A stretch of DNA of 64,000 bases from Brachypodium distachyon (GCF_000005505.3 NC_016135.3:10944613-11008612); one strand, 5' to 3'. Positions 1 to 13,278 are shown, counted from the first letter of the stretch. The notes: a model not told the origin generated them from the sequence alone. Made by a program: numbers and translations.

Positions 1-1780
1 CTAGTCTCTTAAACTAACCATTCAAAGCCACACATGGTAACTTTTATACAGTACCAATATTGTGGTGACTTCATAAGTTTTTGGATGAAAATTTGTGAAA
101 AAAAGTTGTCACAACATACTCATACGAGATCTAGTTTTAAGCCTCTCATCCAAACCAGGGGTGGAGCTAGAAAGACAAATCATACATTGAGTATGCAGTT
201 TAAGGGATCAATTTTCGCATTATCCAAAGTCATGGGACCATCATTTAGCATGATATTGTACATAATGCATTCGAGAGTGGCTAATATGTGACCGTGGCAC
301 GTTCCGTCAGCCCACAGTTTTAGCAATTTAACAAGGTCTATGTATATCTAAGTTGACAAATCAGAACTCTTAAGCCTAAGTTAACGAATCAGAACCGTCG
401 AATTAGTATGTAGATCTTATTTATCTTTCTTTTTTCATTATCCATTTTGAATTTTAATGCACAAATCATATCTCTAACTAAAAGTCAGACAACTTAGATA
501 TAGGTACAGTCAAAACCTGTAACAATACTCCAATGTGAGTGATTGCGTCTATATGTACTGTGTTTCTTTAAAAAAAAACCTGTAAACGAACTCGGGCATG
601 CATCCGGTCAAAAGTCGTCTGGGCCGGTCCGCCGGTGTGCACACATCAAACGCGTCAAGCAACGAATTAGCCAAGCAAACAAGCACATGATTTTCATTTT
701 CATTTTGAAAGAGAAGAAGCTAGCAGCACAGGACCAAATGGACGTACGTACTCAGCATTTCCCGGCCGGTACGTCGTCATCAACTGAACAAGAACACATG
801 TCAAGCGCTTGGCGCTCACTTAGTCATTTTATCATTCATGCTTGGATACGCATGCAGAGCGGCTTGCTCGGGCGATTCACATTAGCAACAAACCAAATCA
901 CATTCGTGGCTGCCATTAGACCCGGCCCCACGATATATTATAGGGAGTACGCCTACTGATGGTTCAAGGGACTGTCAATATGTGGTTACACTTACAGCCG
1001 TCCCCACCAACCAGATACAATTAACGCCCACGGTTGGTTGATTACTTGATTAGCATTGCTGCAAGCTCGCAACAGACGCAAGCGGTAGAAATGTGTGGCC
1101 GGCATTAGCCAGAGGGATGGCCCCACGGGACAGGGAGAGGCCGGCTAGCTCCATCCGCATGTTACGGGGACGGAAGTGAAAGCGTACGCCGGCGGTGCGT
1201 CCTGGATCGTGACGCAGACCGTAGCAGATCCTCACCCATGAAGCCCGAACACCAGACACGAAGAGCTTGGACGCCCGCTCTATCTCTGCGCCAGGGTCCC
1301 AAGGATTCACCAATGCACTCGCCCCGCAGAAGATCCCGGCTCTCCCGAGTCGGAGCATGATTCACGTCGCTTCGCCCTGTCCCGGTCCTTGTAAAGCTCA
1401 TACAGGTGGGCCCTTTATCCTTTACTGCGGTGGGGTTCAACCGGTGTGTTTAGGCCCCACGTGGCTCCCCTTCCCTGCACGTCTCTCTCGGGTTTTAAAC
1501 ACTTTTTTACTCAGATCGGGATTACAGGCCAATCCAACTCTGCAGAAAATGGAAGAATCCAAATCTGAACTGACTAGTGGGGTCGGATTCGCATTGACCC
1601 TGCTGCTTGGGCTCCGCACATGGGTTCTCTCCGGTTACGTCCACCCAAGAACCAGCCCGAGACAGAACCTACTGCCACTATGACCCACATGTCATGGACT
1701 GTTCTTATCCAGAAGCACCGCGCCTCTCGGTGTCCGTATCTGAAACCACTTGGTAGTTCAGCTGCAAATACGATTGGCTT
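1..1780. other. Intergenic DNA upstream of first YSL gene
   Basis: I see no recognisable gene here. The first 550 bases are AT-rich. From about 1050 to 1900 the DNA becomes GC-richer and contains overlapping open frames on both strands that resemble no family I know. I treat this as promoter-proximal DNA of the YSL gene that starts at 1934. Confidence 0.5.
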
Positions 1781-1787
1781 TACGAGC

Positions 1788-1795
1788 TTAAATAC
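1788..1795 (+). promoter_or_regulatory. TATA-like box of first YSL gene
   Basis: The string TTAAATAC lies about 140 bp upstream of the YSL start codon. It is followed by a CT-rich tract (CTCTCCCCGCCTCCTCTCTC) typical of grass transcription starts and 5' UTRs. No second TATA-like site is better placed. The assignment is positional only. Confidence 0.45.
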
Positions 1796-1933
1796 ACCCC
1801 TCTCCCCGCCTCCTCTCTCAGTCCTCACCTCGTCGGCGTCCTCCAACCTCTCACCACACCACACGGAACCAACCAAATCCACAGATCCGAAGAGCGGGAG
1901 GCGCCCCCTTGATCACTAGCGGCCGGGGACAAG

Positions 1934-4900
1934 ATGGGGTCAGAGGCGGACGTGGCGGAGATGACCGGGCCCCTCCTCGCCGGCGGCGCCAGCGACGGGG
2001 CGCCGGCGGCGGAGGCGGTGCCTCCGTGGCGGGAGCAGCTCACGGTGAGGGGGATCGTGGTGAGCGCTATCCTCGGGGTGCTCTTCTGCCTCATCACGCA
2101 CAAGCTCAACCTCACCGTCGGGATCATCCCCTCGCTCAACGTCGCCGCGGGGCTGCTCGGCTACTTCCTCGTGCGGACCTGGACGGCGGCGCTCGCCAGG
2201 TTCGGCATCGTCTCCAAGCCCTTCACCAAGCAGGAGAACACCGTCATCCAGACCTGCGTCGTCGCCTGCTACGGCCTCGCCTTCAGCGGTAGGTGCCTAT
2301 GCGTGGGGGGAACCCGGGCTTGCTTGTTCAGGTGGACATGAGATTCTGGCGTGTGAGTTTGGGTTACGATTGGTTTGACCCGTCACTAAAAGCCGTTCTG
2401 CTTTGTCAAATTCAAAGGCTCTTTTATGCTAAGTACGTTTCATGTGTTAGGTTTAGGTACAACACCAAAATTGATATGGATTTGCGGAATATCGGATTGT
2501 GCCTTAAATAAATTTTATATTTTTAGGAAGTATTTAGTAGGCTGAATTTATGATTAACTTGTGGGTACATAGTTCAGCTCAAATATCTCTTATTTTGATG
2601 TTGCATTGGGATTAGGAGAGTTGGTGATGATAGTCTACCCCCCTTTCATCGATTTCACAATATCAATTATTGTTTCTGTTCATGCAGGGGGCTTCGGATC
2701 GTATATGCTTGCAATGGATCAGAATACTTATGAGCTAATCGGGGCTGATTATCCTGGTAACAGGGCGGTGGATGTTAAAAATCCCTCACTGAGTTGGATG
2801 ATCGGGTTCATGTTTGTTGTTAGCTTCCTTGGACTATTTAGTCTTGTTGCACTGCGCAAGGTACCCATCCATATCTTGAAAGCATGTATCTGTTATGTTT
2901 ATGTGATCATGTTACATTTTTCTTTCTGGTTTCAAATGGAGCAACCTGGCAGCTCTTTGTCTAGTATAAATTCGACGAACTAAGTTATTTTTCGGTGTTT
3001 TCTAGGTGATGGTTATTGATTACAAGCTAACCTATCCCAGTGGAACTGCCACAGCCATGTTGATAAATAGTTTCCACACTACTACTGGAGCTGAGCTTGC
3101 AGAGTAAGAAGCAGATCAGCATTGCCCCTTACTTTTGTGCAAATTAAATTAGCTATGCATTCCACGGGCAATCATCTTTTCAATCTGGATTGTTTCTTCT
3201 GAACGAATACTTTATCCTTCAAATTCCTTTCTTACCTTTTCACAATTATATTATAACATACATTGGACGAATGCAGTCTGATGTTGTCACAAATTTGGCT
3301 TTTTCATTATAAAATGCTGCAGAAATGGTCACAATTAGTGACCTGAAAATAAGAGAAAGAATGCTTGCTGTAGACCTATGGTCATTTTACTGTTCATATA
3401 TGGTCATCTAAGTTTGCCATAGATTTCTTATGGCTATGCCTATTTTTAGTATCTATTAATGAGTAGCATCTGTAACCATTAACGAGTCCTCCTTAACTTA
3501 TGTAAAGGTCTTAGCTGACCTCTTCTCTAGTAAATACCATTGATAGTTGCCAGATGCCTTGGGTAGTCTAGTGAAGTTGCAAATGAGTTTCCTGCCCATT
3601 AGATACCTTTTTATTTTACGGATTATTTTTTAGAAAAGGTTTATTAACCAATGAAGGCATATGGTAGCATTTTATTCTATGCAAAAATAGGAAAAACAAG
3701 TCATAAGGTTCTTACTAATCTATTTATCTCGCAATTTTCTATTGAATTGAGATTAGCAATTCTGTTATCTTCTTTAAATATTTAATAGCTTAAAATTCTT
3801 GGGAAGGAAGTATGCAATGACACATTTCAGATGATTAGAAAATACACTTTATCTGGTTTTTACTGCTAATCATGCAGGATATACTTGCTAAATCGCAATG
3901 AACTTTGCTACCCTTGTACTCATTTTTCAGTTGAGTATTGGTACTAACTTAGTGTTTATGGTTGCAGAAAACAAGTTAACTGTCTTGGAAAGTATTTAAG
4001 CATCAGTTTTGTTTGGAACTGCTTTAAGTGGTTCTTCAGTGGTGTTGGGGATTCTTGTGGCTTTGACAATTTCCCTTCTCTGGGACTTGCAGCATTTAAG
4101 AACACGTAAGTTGTGCTAGTGTGTGTTTGCTATTACTTCCAAGTAGACAAGTCACAACTAAAGAACGTTACTCCCTCTGATCCTAAATTCTTGACTCAAA
4201 TATGGATGTATCTATTCATAAAAAGCGTCTAGATACATGTAATATTTCGACAACAATTTAGGATCGGAGGGAGTATTAATTTCCTTATCCTCTTTAGGGT
4301 TTATTTGGATAAGCAGGGATTAGACCCACTCCCTTCTGATGGATGGGTGATTAGTTAAGTTTCCCTCCCAATCAGAAGGGATTGGGCCTCTTCATCTTAC
4401 TCCTTAGAGGGCCCCAACTTGGGCTTTGAAACTTATTGGAGCTACTGATCTTTTAAGCTGGAACATCCTATGCATCATCTCCCAAAACTTACCTGTTTTA
4501 TCTTCTGTAGGTTTTATTTTGACTTTAGTCCAACTTATATTGGTTGTGGTCTGATATGTCCACATATTGTTAACTGCTCCACACTTCTTGGAGCCATCAT
4601 ATCTTGGGGTTTCCTTTGGCCATATATATCCACAAAAGCTGGGGACTGGTATCCTGCTGATCTTGGAAGCAATGACTTCAAAGGACTCTATGGGTACAAG
4701 GTATGCTGATGAAAGATTCTACTCCGTATTTGTTTATGACATGCATTTGTAGTCAATTTCATACTGTATCTTGACTACTTATTTTCAAGAGGTAAATGCA
4801 CCCGTGGTCCTACTATTATTGAGCTGGTGTCACTTTAGTCCTAAAATTATGAAATTGCACACTTAGGTCCTAATTTTATTTTAAGTGACTCACGCGAGGT

Positions 4901-6824
4901 CCTAAGCTGGTTTTGGCGCGTCTGACCCGCCTATGTGGCACATTGACCCGGTACACGTCAGCAAGGGGGGCCACAGACCATAACCAATGGCAATGTAATT
5001 TACCATAAACCCCCTCACAGAAGTCTCTTATTTCTCCCCTCGTTCTTCTTCGCGAATGGGTTTCTGCTAAATTACTTTGCCATTGGTTAGGGTCTGTGGG
5101 CCCCCCGCTGACGTGTATCGGCGTCAACGTGCCACTAGGCGGGTCAAATGCACCAGAATCAGCTTCGGACCTCGCGTGAGCCACGTAAAACAAAATTAGG
5201 ACCTAAGTGTGCAATTTCATAATTTAAGGACTAAAGTGACACCAGCTCAATAATAGTAGGACCGCGGGTGCATTTATCTCTATTTTCAACCCTCCTATAA
5301 TGCTTGCCGTCCAATAGATACAAAACCAGATTATGAATCAAAGTCACAAGGCTTGACAAACTAAAGTTGCTTGTTTCCTCTTTTTACTAAATAAACATAA
5401 TCAATATGTAAGTTTTTGCTGTGAACATGGGAGTGATACTGATAACTCTGTTACTTTACGCATCGCATCAGTGGTCGTTGTGATAGCGAATTTTGAGAAC
5501 CATGAATAGTTCAAGATTGGAATGTAAATTCTGTTACTTCCTTAACACAGAATATAAAGATGGCCCATCTAGCTCTTCAAATTTCTGAATTATTCTTTGT
5601 TCACAGATTGAGCAGTTGCAGCCTTCTGTTTAGCAAAAACTAAGTTCTACTCTGTGCCCCACCTTGCAGGTTTTTATATCTGTATCTGTGATACTGGGGG
5701 ATGGTATTTATAATCTCATCAAGATCATTTATGCTACTATCAAGGAAATTGTGAATGCACGATCAAAGCAAGGAAGGCTTCCCCTTGTCCAGGTTCAGGA
5801 TGGTAATGCCATGTTCTTATTGTACTCTGTTCACTTACCAGGAAATCATTTAACATGCATCTGATCTTGTTTCCCTTTTATTCTTGCAGATGATGAAGGT
5901 TCTAAGTTATCAGCTGAGGAGAAGTTTCTGAATGAGGTATTTGTGAAAGACAGTATCCCTCCCTGGTTGGCAGGATCTGGTTATGTGGGGCTTGCAGCCA
6001 TATCAACTGCAACTGTACCAATGATCTTCCCACAGCTGAAGTGGTACCTCGTCCTCTCTGCATACGTAGTGGCTCCTCTACTCGCCTTCTGCAACTCATA
6101 CGGCACTGGCCTAACAGATTGGAACCTTGCATCGACATACGGAAAGATTGGCCTTTTCATCTTTGCCTCATGGGTTGGTCAGAATGGTGGCGTGCTTGCT
6201 GGCCTAGCGGCTTGTGGTGTTATGATGTCCATTGTGTCCACTGCAGCTGATCTGATGCAGGACTTCAAAACCGGTTACCTGACCCTCTCTTCACCAAGGT
6301 CCATGTTTGTGTCACAGCTGATTGGGACCGCCCTTGGCTGTGTCATTGCTCCTCTCACGTTTTGGCTTTACTGGACGGCATTTGATATTGGCAATCCTGA
6401 TGGCATGTTCAAAGCTCCATATGCTGTCATCTTCCGAGAGATGTCAATCCTGGGTGTTGAAGGATTCTCAGCGCTGCCCCAGCACTGCCTAGCAATCTGC
6501 TCTTTCTTCTTCTTTGCAGCCATAGCAATTAACCTTCTGCGGGACGTCACTCCAAACAACGTGTCCAAGTTCATCCCTCTGCCGATGGCCATGGCTGTTC
6601 CATTCTACATTGGGGCGTACTTTGCGATCGACATGTTTGTTGGGACAGTCATCCTGTTTGTCTGGGAGAGGGTGAACCACAAGGAGTCTGAGGACTTTGC
6701 AGGCGCGGTTGCCTCTGGTTTGATCTGCGGCGACGGGATCTGGAGCGTCCCTTCTGCGATATTGTCTATTATGAGGATCGATCCACCGATATGCATGTAC
6801 TTCAAGCCATCCCTTGCGGGCTGA
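1934..6824 (+). CDS. YSL: Yellow stripe-like metal-chelate transporter (OPT family), copy A
   Basis: Seven exons join in frame: 1934-2288, 2688-2860, 3006-3103, 3968-4105, 4511-4700, 5670-5802 and 5890-6824. They encode 673 aa, normal for YSL proteins. All introns are GT-AG. The family carries metal complexes of nicotianamine or mugineic acids across the plasma membrane or internal membranes using many transmembrane helices. Visible family motifs are [19 protein letters not shown] in exon 1, [29 protein letters not shown] and [19 protein letters not shown] in exon 7, and a C-terminal [11 protein letters not shown] stretch. The start codon lies in AAGATGG, and an acidic, alanine-rich N-terminus follows, as in other YSLs. 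Intron 4 carries a Stowaway MITE and intron 5 a palindromic MULE element. The family is certain. The exact orthologue (for example a YSL11 to YSL13-type member) and the substrate are not resolved. Confidence 0.95.
4171..4273. mobile_element. Stowaway MITE in YSL-A intron 4
   Basis: The terminal inverted repeats begin CTCCCTCTGATCCTAAATT and end with AATTTAGGATCGGAGGGAG. TA dinucleotides lie on both sides (4169-4170 and 4274-4275). The length of about 103 bp and TA target are typical of Stowaway (Tc1/mariner-derived) MITEs. The intron otherwise splices normally. Confidence 0.9.
4789..5280. mobile_element. Near-palindromic MULE-type MITE in YSL-A intron 5
   Basis: The ends are GAGGTAAATGCACCC on the left and, reverse-complemented, GAGATAAATGCACCC on the right. 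The two halves match as an inverted repeat for more than 200 bp each, so nearly the whole 492-bp element is a foldback. A perfect 9-bp direct repeat TATTTTCAA flanks it (4780-4788 and 5281-5289). That is the target duplication length of Mutator-like elements. It has no coding capacity. Confidence 0.9.
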
Positions 6825-6836
6825 AAACGGCATGTA

Positions 6837-7310
6837 TATACTGTTCATTTGAATCACCTCGTGTACATATTTTACGCTCGTGTAAATTACACCGCAGCAA
6901 AAAAAGCAGCAGCTATGTTAATTCTGTTGATGTCTGAAAGCTGCTGATGCTGCAGTTTTTCCCTTGATCCATGTGCTGCTTGTTTGAACTTTGTCATTGG
7001 ACGCCACGGCCCGTTGGGAATGACAGTCCTAATTTTCTGACTTGACCTGCTTGTGGCTAGACCTGCTGGCACGGGCTAGAATGGTTGGCTCCATTCGACA
7101 ACACACTGGCCACTCCTTTTTATCAGTTCGCAGCTCATAACTCTGTAGGTGTTCCCCCCTGTGATTGTTGGCACGCCTAAATTGTCGCATGATGGAAATA
7201 GTTACATATAAATTGTCGGAGTACTAAAGTTTTCCCGTTTATGCATACAGGTGAGCATTCAGGATTAGAGATTTGTTAGGCAGAGTAGCTTACAAGTTCG
7301 AGATGTCGGC
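6837..7310 (+). repeat. YSL-A 3' flank that has an inverted copy at 15621-16112
   Basis: This block starts 13 bp after the YSL-A stop codon, so it covers the likely 3' UTR. It reappears reverse-complemented just upstream of the Reina LTR. Both copies share TTCATTTGAATCACC, the CTGCTGATGCTGCAG palindrome-like run and the CATGTGCTGCTTGTTTGAAC segment. The distant copy carries about 20 extra bases near 15765. Confidence 0.85.
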
Positions 7311-9120
7311 TTCGTAAGAGTTGTGTGCCAAGCTTGCTCCGGTGCACCTTGTGGACCAACACCATGGGGTTGTCCACGTCTAGGTTTTTTCTATGAATTT
7401 TTTTATGAATTTTTTTATATTACCAATTCTGACTTTAAGTGTCACCATGAGATTCTTTGCAATTTTAAACTACCTTTCAAAATGGACGCGTCTAGGGAGT
7501 GCGTGCGCACTCCATAGTCCTCCACAGTGCTCCTCTGACAACCCATAAAAGGGATTCCTGACGTCACTTCGTATCCTCTATATCTAAGTAGAGACAACCC
7601 ACTAGCTTATTTCTCTCAACATGCAGCTTATCCACATCAGCCACCAATCATGTCAATGATTTGTGCCACGTCAGCAGCCCCATCATTCCCACGAGGCGCC
7701 TCAACTTGCTTGTGTTTCCGATAAAAAAAAAACTTGGGTCCATTCATCCGTTAAACCATCCCAAGAAACAAATGTCATGCGTTCTCTTTCCTCCTCCCCC
7801 CCCCCCCCCCCCCTCTCTCTCTTGTTATCCATTAGCACGATCTTGGGTAGTTACTCCGTATTAGAATAAAAATTAACAGAAGCACTAATTAAGGAACAAA
7901 TGGCCCTCTCTCTTCTGGTAGTAACAATTACCGAGTACTCCGTAGTAGAATAGAAACAGTCGCACTAATCAAGGAACAAATGTCCTGTCGTTTCTATTCC
8001 TCCTCCCATTTGCCCTTCTCAATTTCCACTCAATAATAATTGTCCATGATGCTATATACTCCTCATGAGATAGCACGCTGCAGGCCGGTGGAGCACTGGC
8101 ATGCACAGGCGTCTTCGCCGAGCTTCACGCATGGCGGCCCGTGCTGCAAGGTGCACGGAGGAGGAACTTCAAGCTCCGCGGCTCGCCGTCACGTCCTGGA
8201 CCTCTTCCTTGCACACCGCCGCGGTGTTCCGACCGCAGGTGCCGTGATGCCCCAGCCGCAGCCCGGCATCGCCTCGCCACACCCGCAGCAAGCGCCGAAT
8301 GGCGTGCTGCTGCCGTGAGGCCCCTTCCCGCCGCCCATGCCGCCGTTGTAGCGCTACGCGCCACCTCCGCCCCAACAGGCCGCCGCGTACGGGCAGGCGT
8401 CCGCTTCCCTAGGCCGCCTACAGGCTACAACATCCAACAGCTAAATGGTGTTACTGAGTCAGCACGTCTGGAAAGCCTCGTGGAAGGGAGAACGTCGTGG
8501 AGAGCGCCATTGTTTCTTCTCCTCCTCCCACTCAAGATTACAACAGCCAACAGGCAACAGCTAAGCTCTTCTATTCCTAGAACCGTGGGAATGCAAATGG
8601 TGAATGGTGATGCAAGAATTATGAAGGCTTAGCAGATTGGAAGAATGCTTCCCACTGCTAGCTGTGTTACTACTTCTCTGTGGCGAGTTTTGTAAGTTTG
8701 CTGAGCTGCCATTGGTGTTTATGTATTCGGAATCAAGCACTGTTCGATCCTCTTTCTGACATACCGTAAGCAAATATTGAAGCCAATGCTTAATTGTTTA
8801 TTGAAATATTCTTTTGTATACTGCATCTTCATATTGACATCATTTTCTTATCCAGTTAATTTATTCCTATTTAGAATACAAATACACATTGATAGGATAT
8901 GAATGCTATCTTAATACTGATTCTTTGTAAGTTGAAGTGTATTTGTTTCACATTTCAAAATGTATTTGTTCAGGCATTTGCATACGAGTACAGATAAATT
9001 TGATGGTCTTTCTTTTTGCATATGAGTACAGATATTTTGTGCACCTTTTTTCAAGCTAGTAATTAATAGAAAACAATAGTCCCGCATCAACGCACTGGGT
9101 ATTATGTAGTTTCCAAAACA
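7311..9120. other. Intergenic region with poly-C run and a possible decayed gene fragment
   Basis: There is an 18-base C run at 7796-7813. A diverged tandem duplication of about 65 bp lies near 7855-7985, with repeated ACTCCGTA and AAGGAACAAATG words. From 8040 to 8640 the DNA is GC-rich and reads as a Pro/Gln/Ala-rich protein interrupted by stops. I do not recognise it. It may be a dead gene fragment or chance low-complexity sequence. Confidence 0.35.
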
Positions 9121-9859
9121 GCCATACACATCTGCGCGGCCGCGTTGCTGGGCCGTTCACACGTTCGGTAATATGCACCGTGCTACCGCGTTCATACGTT
9201 CGTTCGGTCATACGCATCTGCCCGGACGCGTTCACACTTTTCAGGTTACTCTGTGTATGCCACGGTCACAACTATACAGTACAAAAAAAAATCTTAGTAG
9301 CAACAAAATTGCCCCTGCTTTTCTTCCTCCGGTGCCTGACGGCATCTCAGCCGCAACAAAATTTACTTCAATCGAAAAGATGAACACGTACAGCTCCAAA
9401 AGTTACTACAGTTGGATTTTCATTTCACATATACATGAAGCATAAAAGGCACAGATTGCTGAGCTAAACGCTCATGCAATAAACTACCTGCCGTAGACCA
9501 AACCCGCGATTATCTAGAACAAAATTCCATGGGTCTCCTACATCCGTACAAAATACAAAACTCTGCATAACTCAACTACCCGTCCAGCACACCCACCTGG
9601 CTTGAAACCTGGCGAACAAGTCAGGTCCCCAAACTTAGTAACGTTGAGATATAGGTTCTGCAGAGAGAGTAACAAAACTTAATTACGATCATTCTAGAAC
9701 ATAATCTAGAGTATCAGGATGTAAAATTCAGAATCTGATGTGTCTCAAATAAGAAGAATTTGAAGAAACAACGGGACAATATAGTTTACGATCTGCCTTT
9801 ATGTATGAAAAACACTTAGTTGTTGTGCTTTGTAGTTCTTTACAGTTCAAATGGCTAAC

Positions 9860-10420
9860 AATTACTGCACATGACCCAAACTTGAAGTTAACCAAAAAGT
9901 TACTTCTAACAATTGGAAGAACTACATCCACCGAAAAGCTTATATGCAGTACATGTAATAAGCAAGGAGCAAGAAAATGCATGTTAGACTTCAGGGAGTT
10001 CACCTATAACCACACAAGCAGAGCATGGTGGTTCAATATCACTAGCCATGCTTCAAAAGTTAAAGCACTGAAAAAAAATCAGACTAACTAAAATGTTACA
10101 TCTGACTAAGAAAACTACATCGTGTGCACACATAATTACTTCTATTGACTACAAAACTACATCCAACGAATCACACTGAAAAAAGTACAACTAATCCTAG
10201 TAGCTTGAAAAGCAACTCCACACATCTACTAAAATTTACTTTGTCCAAGTTCACAAGTGGATGTAACTTTTAACGTCACAATTACATCTAAAACAATCAA
10301 GCAAGTAACTCTTAACATTAAAACTACATCTACTGAGCTCATGGAAGTAACTACATATGTTAAATTTACATCTACTGAACTCATGAAAGTAACTACATGT
10401 GTTGAAACTACATCACACTT
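9860..10420 (+). repeat. Degenerate ACTACATC-rich tandem repeats
   Basis: The words ACTACATC, TTACATCTA and AGTAACT recur many times. The clearest part (about 10310-10415) is a unit of 38 to 40 bp with TACATCTACTGAACTCATG-like sequence in successive imperfect copies. There is no coding sense. It may be the interior of a non-autonomous DNA transposon, but I could not identify termini. Confidence 0.55.
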
Positions 10421-11269
10421 ACATACTCACCTGAGATCTGCGAAAACTGTGACGCTGATTGAAGCCCTGGTATGAACAAATTGCAAAGGGTATGGGCCGC
10501 CGAGATGTGAGATGAACAGCAGAAGGAAGAGGTAGAGATCTTCACCGGCAATCTCACCCTAAATGTAGCGCACATAAAAAATCTACTCTTGCCAGTTGAT
10601 ACATGCAGTCTACCTGCAGCCGGAAACAATTGCCGGCAAGCTCCTCCACACGCCTGCAGCGTCAGTCAGGCAGCAACCGTCGCCCGGATCTGGAACCAAG
10701 GAGCAGGGAACCTGCACGACCTGGGAAATAAGCCCATTGTATACGAAACAAAAAACACAGGTACTAAAATTAAGTGATTTTATTTCCATAGAATTAGCAG
10801 AAGTGATTTGAGAGGTATATAAATAAACTTACATATGTGGATCAGCATCGGTAATGGTACTTAGGTGCGTATCAGTGGAGAGGCTGCACACGGTGTCATA
10901 CAATGGAACCTCATTGACTATCGGTTGACCCCAAGCGCCGTCTCCTTGCCGCCCGACCATCACACATCCAGCCACTGCCATTCCAGTCTCCGTTTCCAGC
11001 CACCGTGCGCTTATTCTTCTAGTCGTCAATGATTTCTGAGTATCTAGCAATAGCCTTGTCAGGTTTTGGCATAAGAACTGAACAAAAGATCACTTTGACT
11101 GGATGCCGGTTCTGGATTGTTCATGCATGGCATACACTAATTTATACATCACACAACAAACATCTGCCTTTACATACACAGAAACAAAATAGCAGTGCCC
11201 TTCAAACATAACTCCATTCATCTCCAAAAAGGCAACAAAAAATTATGGGCAAAACTATTACCTTGCATT

Positions 11270-11840
11270 TTGGGGGAGGAGTAAAGCAAGCACGGCAGAG
11301 AAATCCCACACCTAAGGGAGTACAGGCAGGTGGCGGCGAACTGCTGGGCGAGTCAGCCGGCCGGAGACGAGTTGGATGTGGAACCCGGAGGGAGCCGGAG
11401 GACGGTGCGGTGGAGATGACCTCGGGGCAGGATGCAGACGAGGGTCAGGGTGGCCGGAGAGGCAAGGTAGGCGACTAGCAGGGGAGGTGTCCGCGAGAGG
11501 CGATGGTTGGGCTGCTGGCGCCGCCGGCTGCGGAGTACACAGCAGGGGAGGCGGTGGCGCGTCAAACCCTAGGTTCAGTCGAGGGAGGCGAGAGCCGGTC
11601 CAGCGGCAGAGGAGGTCTGGGAGGAAGCGAGGGACGGCACGACGAGCGGTGGGGAAGCAGCAGCGACGGACGAGAGGCGGTGAGAAGCGGGCGCGGCGGC
11701 GGCTCCATCGGAGGAGAGCGTGGAGAAGACAGAGACTGAGGATTGGATAAGGAAACGTGTGGAGTTGGTGGTTCCAGGCTATTGCGGTCGTTGGATCAGA
11801 TCGACGGAGCTGCGATGTGAGCACTGCGGAAGACAAAGAG
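11270..11840. other. GC-rich block with long open frames on both strands
   Basis: Frames stay open on both strands because of GC bias. On the minus strand the block resembles the 5' UTR and first exon of a grass gene: a CT-rich leader, then a Pro/Ala-rich reading frame from about 11836. I found no downstream exons or domain, so I do not call a gene. Confidence 0.3.
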
Positions 11841-12434
11841 TGCGCGCGCAGAAATTAGATTGGCGGTTTTAAAATTATTATTTTTTGCTTGGTTCCTTTG
11901 TCGAGGTGTTGTTCTCACGAAGGACACCCTTGCGAAAAGAAATAACCGTTCAACATCTGTTTTTTTTAAGTCACGTAACATGCTCGGTGTCGATATTTTT
12001 TTGTTACGTTTAATTCATCATCTTCTTCTTGTGTTGCCAATTTGTTTGGTTGTTGGTTTAGGGGGTTTGGACAGATCGCGTAAATCACTTAACCTTGTAG
12101 CGTTTGCGTGATATGATGGTCGATTGGAACAACAGAAATGCTTTTTTTTATAAGAATATCATTTTCAATTATTTGTATTTTGTGAACTGAGTCTATCTCA
12201 GGTGGTCTGGTTTTTTTTATGGAACCAACCCACCATGTTCAAGTCCTACACTTGACATCGACGATTACATTTACCTGAATTTATTCTTTAATGTCAAGAT
12301 CTGCAATATGTTTGTTGAGTTCGTACGGTGCTGTTGGCTAAGGCCAGGGTGCGGGACGTGGAGCACCGGATTTGCTACTGGATGGTGGTGACGGTGTCGT
12401 GTTTCGGTGGGTTCGTGGATTGTCCTCTTTGACT

Positions 12435-12544
12435 TGTCGAGCCGTGACTGCTGATCTGTGGTCTCGTCCTTTGGTGATGGCAATATGTTTGTCGAGCTGC
12501 GACTGCTGATCGGTGGTCTCGTCCTTTGGCGATGGCAATATGTT
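12435..12544 (+). repeat. Two-copy 55-bp tandem repeat
   Basis: Each unit starts TGTCGAGC, contains GTGGTCTCGTCCTTTGG and ends near GATGGCAATATGTT. The first unit is 12435-12489 and the second 12490-12544, with only a few substitutions. The surrounding 11960-13130 contains no gene I recognise. Confidence 0.8.
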
Positions 12545-13270
12545 TGTGACGTTCCAGTAAAAAATAAATATGTTTGTTACGTTAGTTGGGGGCAAAGCTC
12601 TGTAAGGAACAGGTGCTACACATGGCGGTGACGTGATGGTGGTATATGCAGCTCTAACGACAAGTCCGCGCTCTCCGATGGAAACACTTGATCTCAGATC
12701 AGATAATGTCTACACGAGCCTGCATCGTGTCCTTGTTAAAAGGTGGTGGCTTGAAGCTTGGCTTTGGGATCAAATCCCTGTGTTCGATCTAAGGTCGGAT
12801 TCGTCAGGCACACGTGTGGTGTTCCTTCTTGAAGACTTTTCCGAGAAGTTGTGTTTCTTTTCGTTTGCTTTGGTCCATAACATGCGAGTAGCGGCAGTTT
12901 TGGGGGAATCACTGTTTTCTTTTTTGGGTTAATTTTGTCCGGATTTGCTGTCTGGGTTTGTGTGACTTTAATAATAGATGTATGCGCCCATCAGCAGATG
13001 CAGAGGCCGGTCCTTTTTAGAAAAAATATAGACTGAAAAAATTGTGCACCTAAACAGACTGAAGATCGGGCCTTTTTTTATAAAAAAATACAGACTGAAA
13101 AATTATGCACGTAACAGACTGAAAACATATATAGAGACTAGAAATTTTTCCGCCGCGAAGTAGCTGTTCGGTTTAGGCAAGTAAATTTTTTGGCCTGAGT
13201 AACCGTTAGCATTGGGCCGGCCACGCAGCATTGGCGGGTCCCTAGGATTTGAAGTTGGAAGGCGGGGGCC

Positions 13271-13278
13271 ATATAAGA
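13271..13278 (+). promoter_or_regulatory. TATA-like box of the small ORF
   Basis: ATATAAGA lies about 230 bp upstream of the ATG at 13502. In the duplicate copy this word has decayed. Confidence 0.4.

Noticed and set aside
6368..6857. Long minus-strand open frames opposite the last exon of YSL-A (and likewise opposite YSL-B at 25432-25998)
   Set aside because: They mirror a conserved GC-rich coding exon on the other strand and match no family. They are shadow frames.
7796..7813. Run of 18 C as a functional element
   Set aside because: A simple homopolymer, which may vary in length or be a sequencing problem.
8040..8640. Pro/Gln-rich frame considered as a transcription-factor exon
   Set aside because: Interrupted by stops and frameshifts, with no recognisable motif. 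Low complexity can explain the composition.
11312..11836. Minus-strand 174-codon frame that looks like a gene start
   Set aside because: No domain, no downstream exons and open frames on both strands. Kept only as a GC-rich block.
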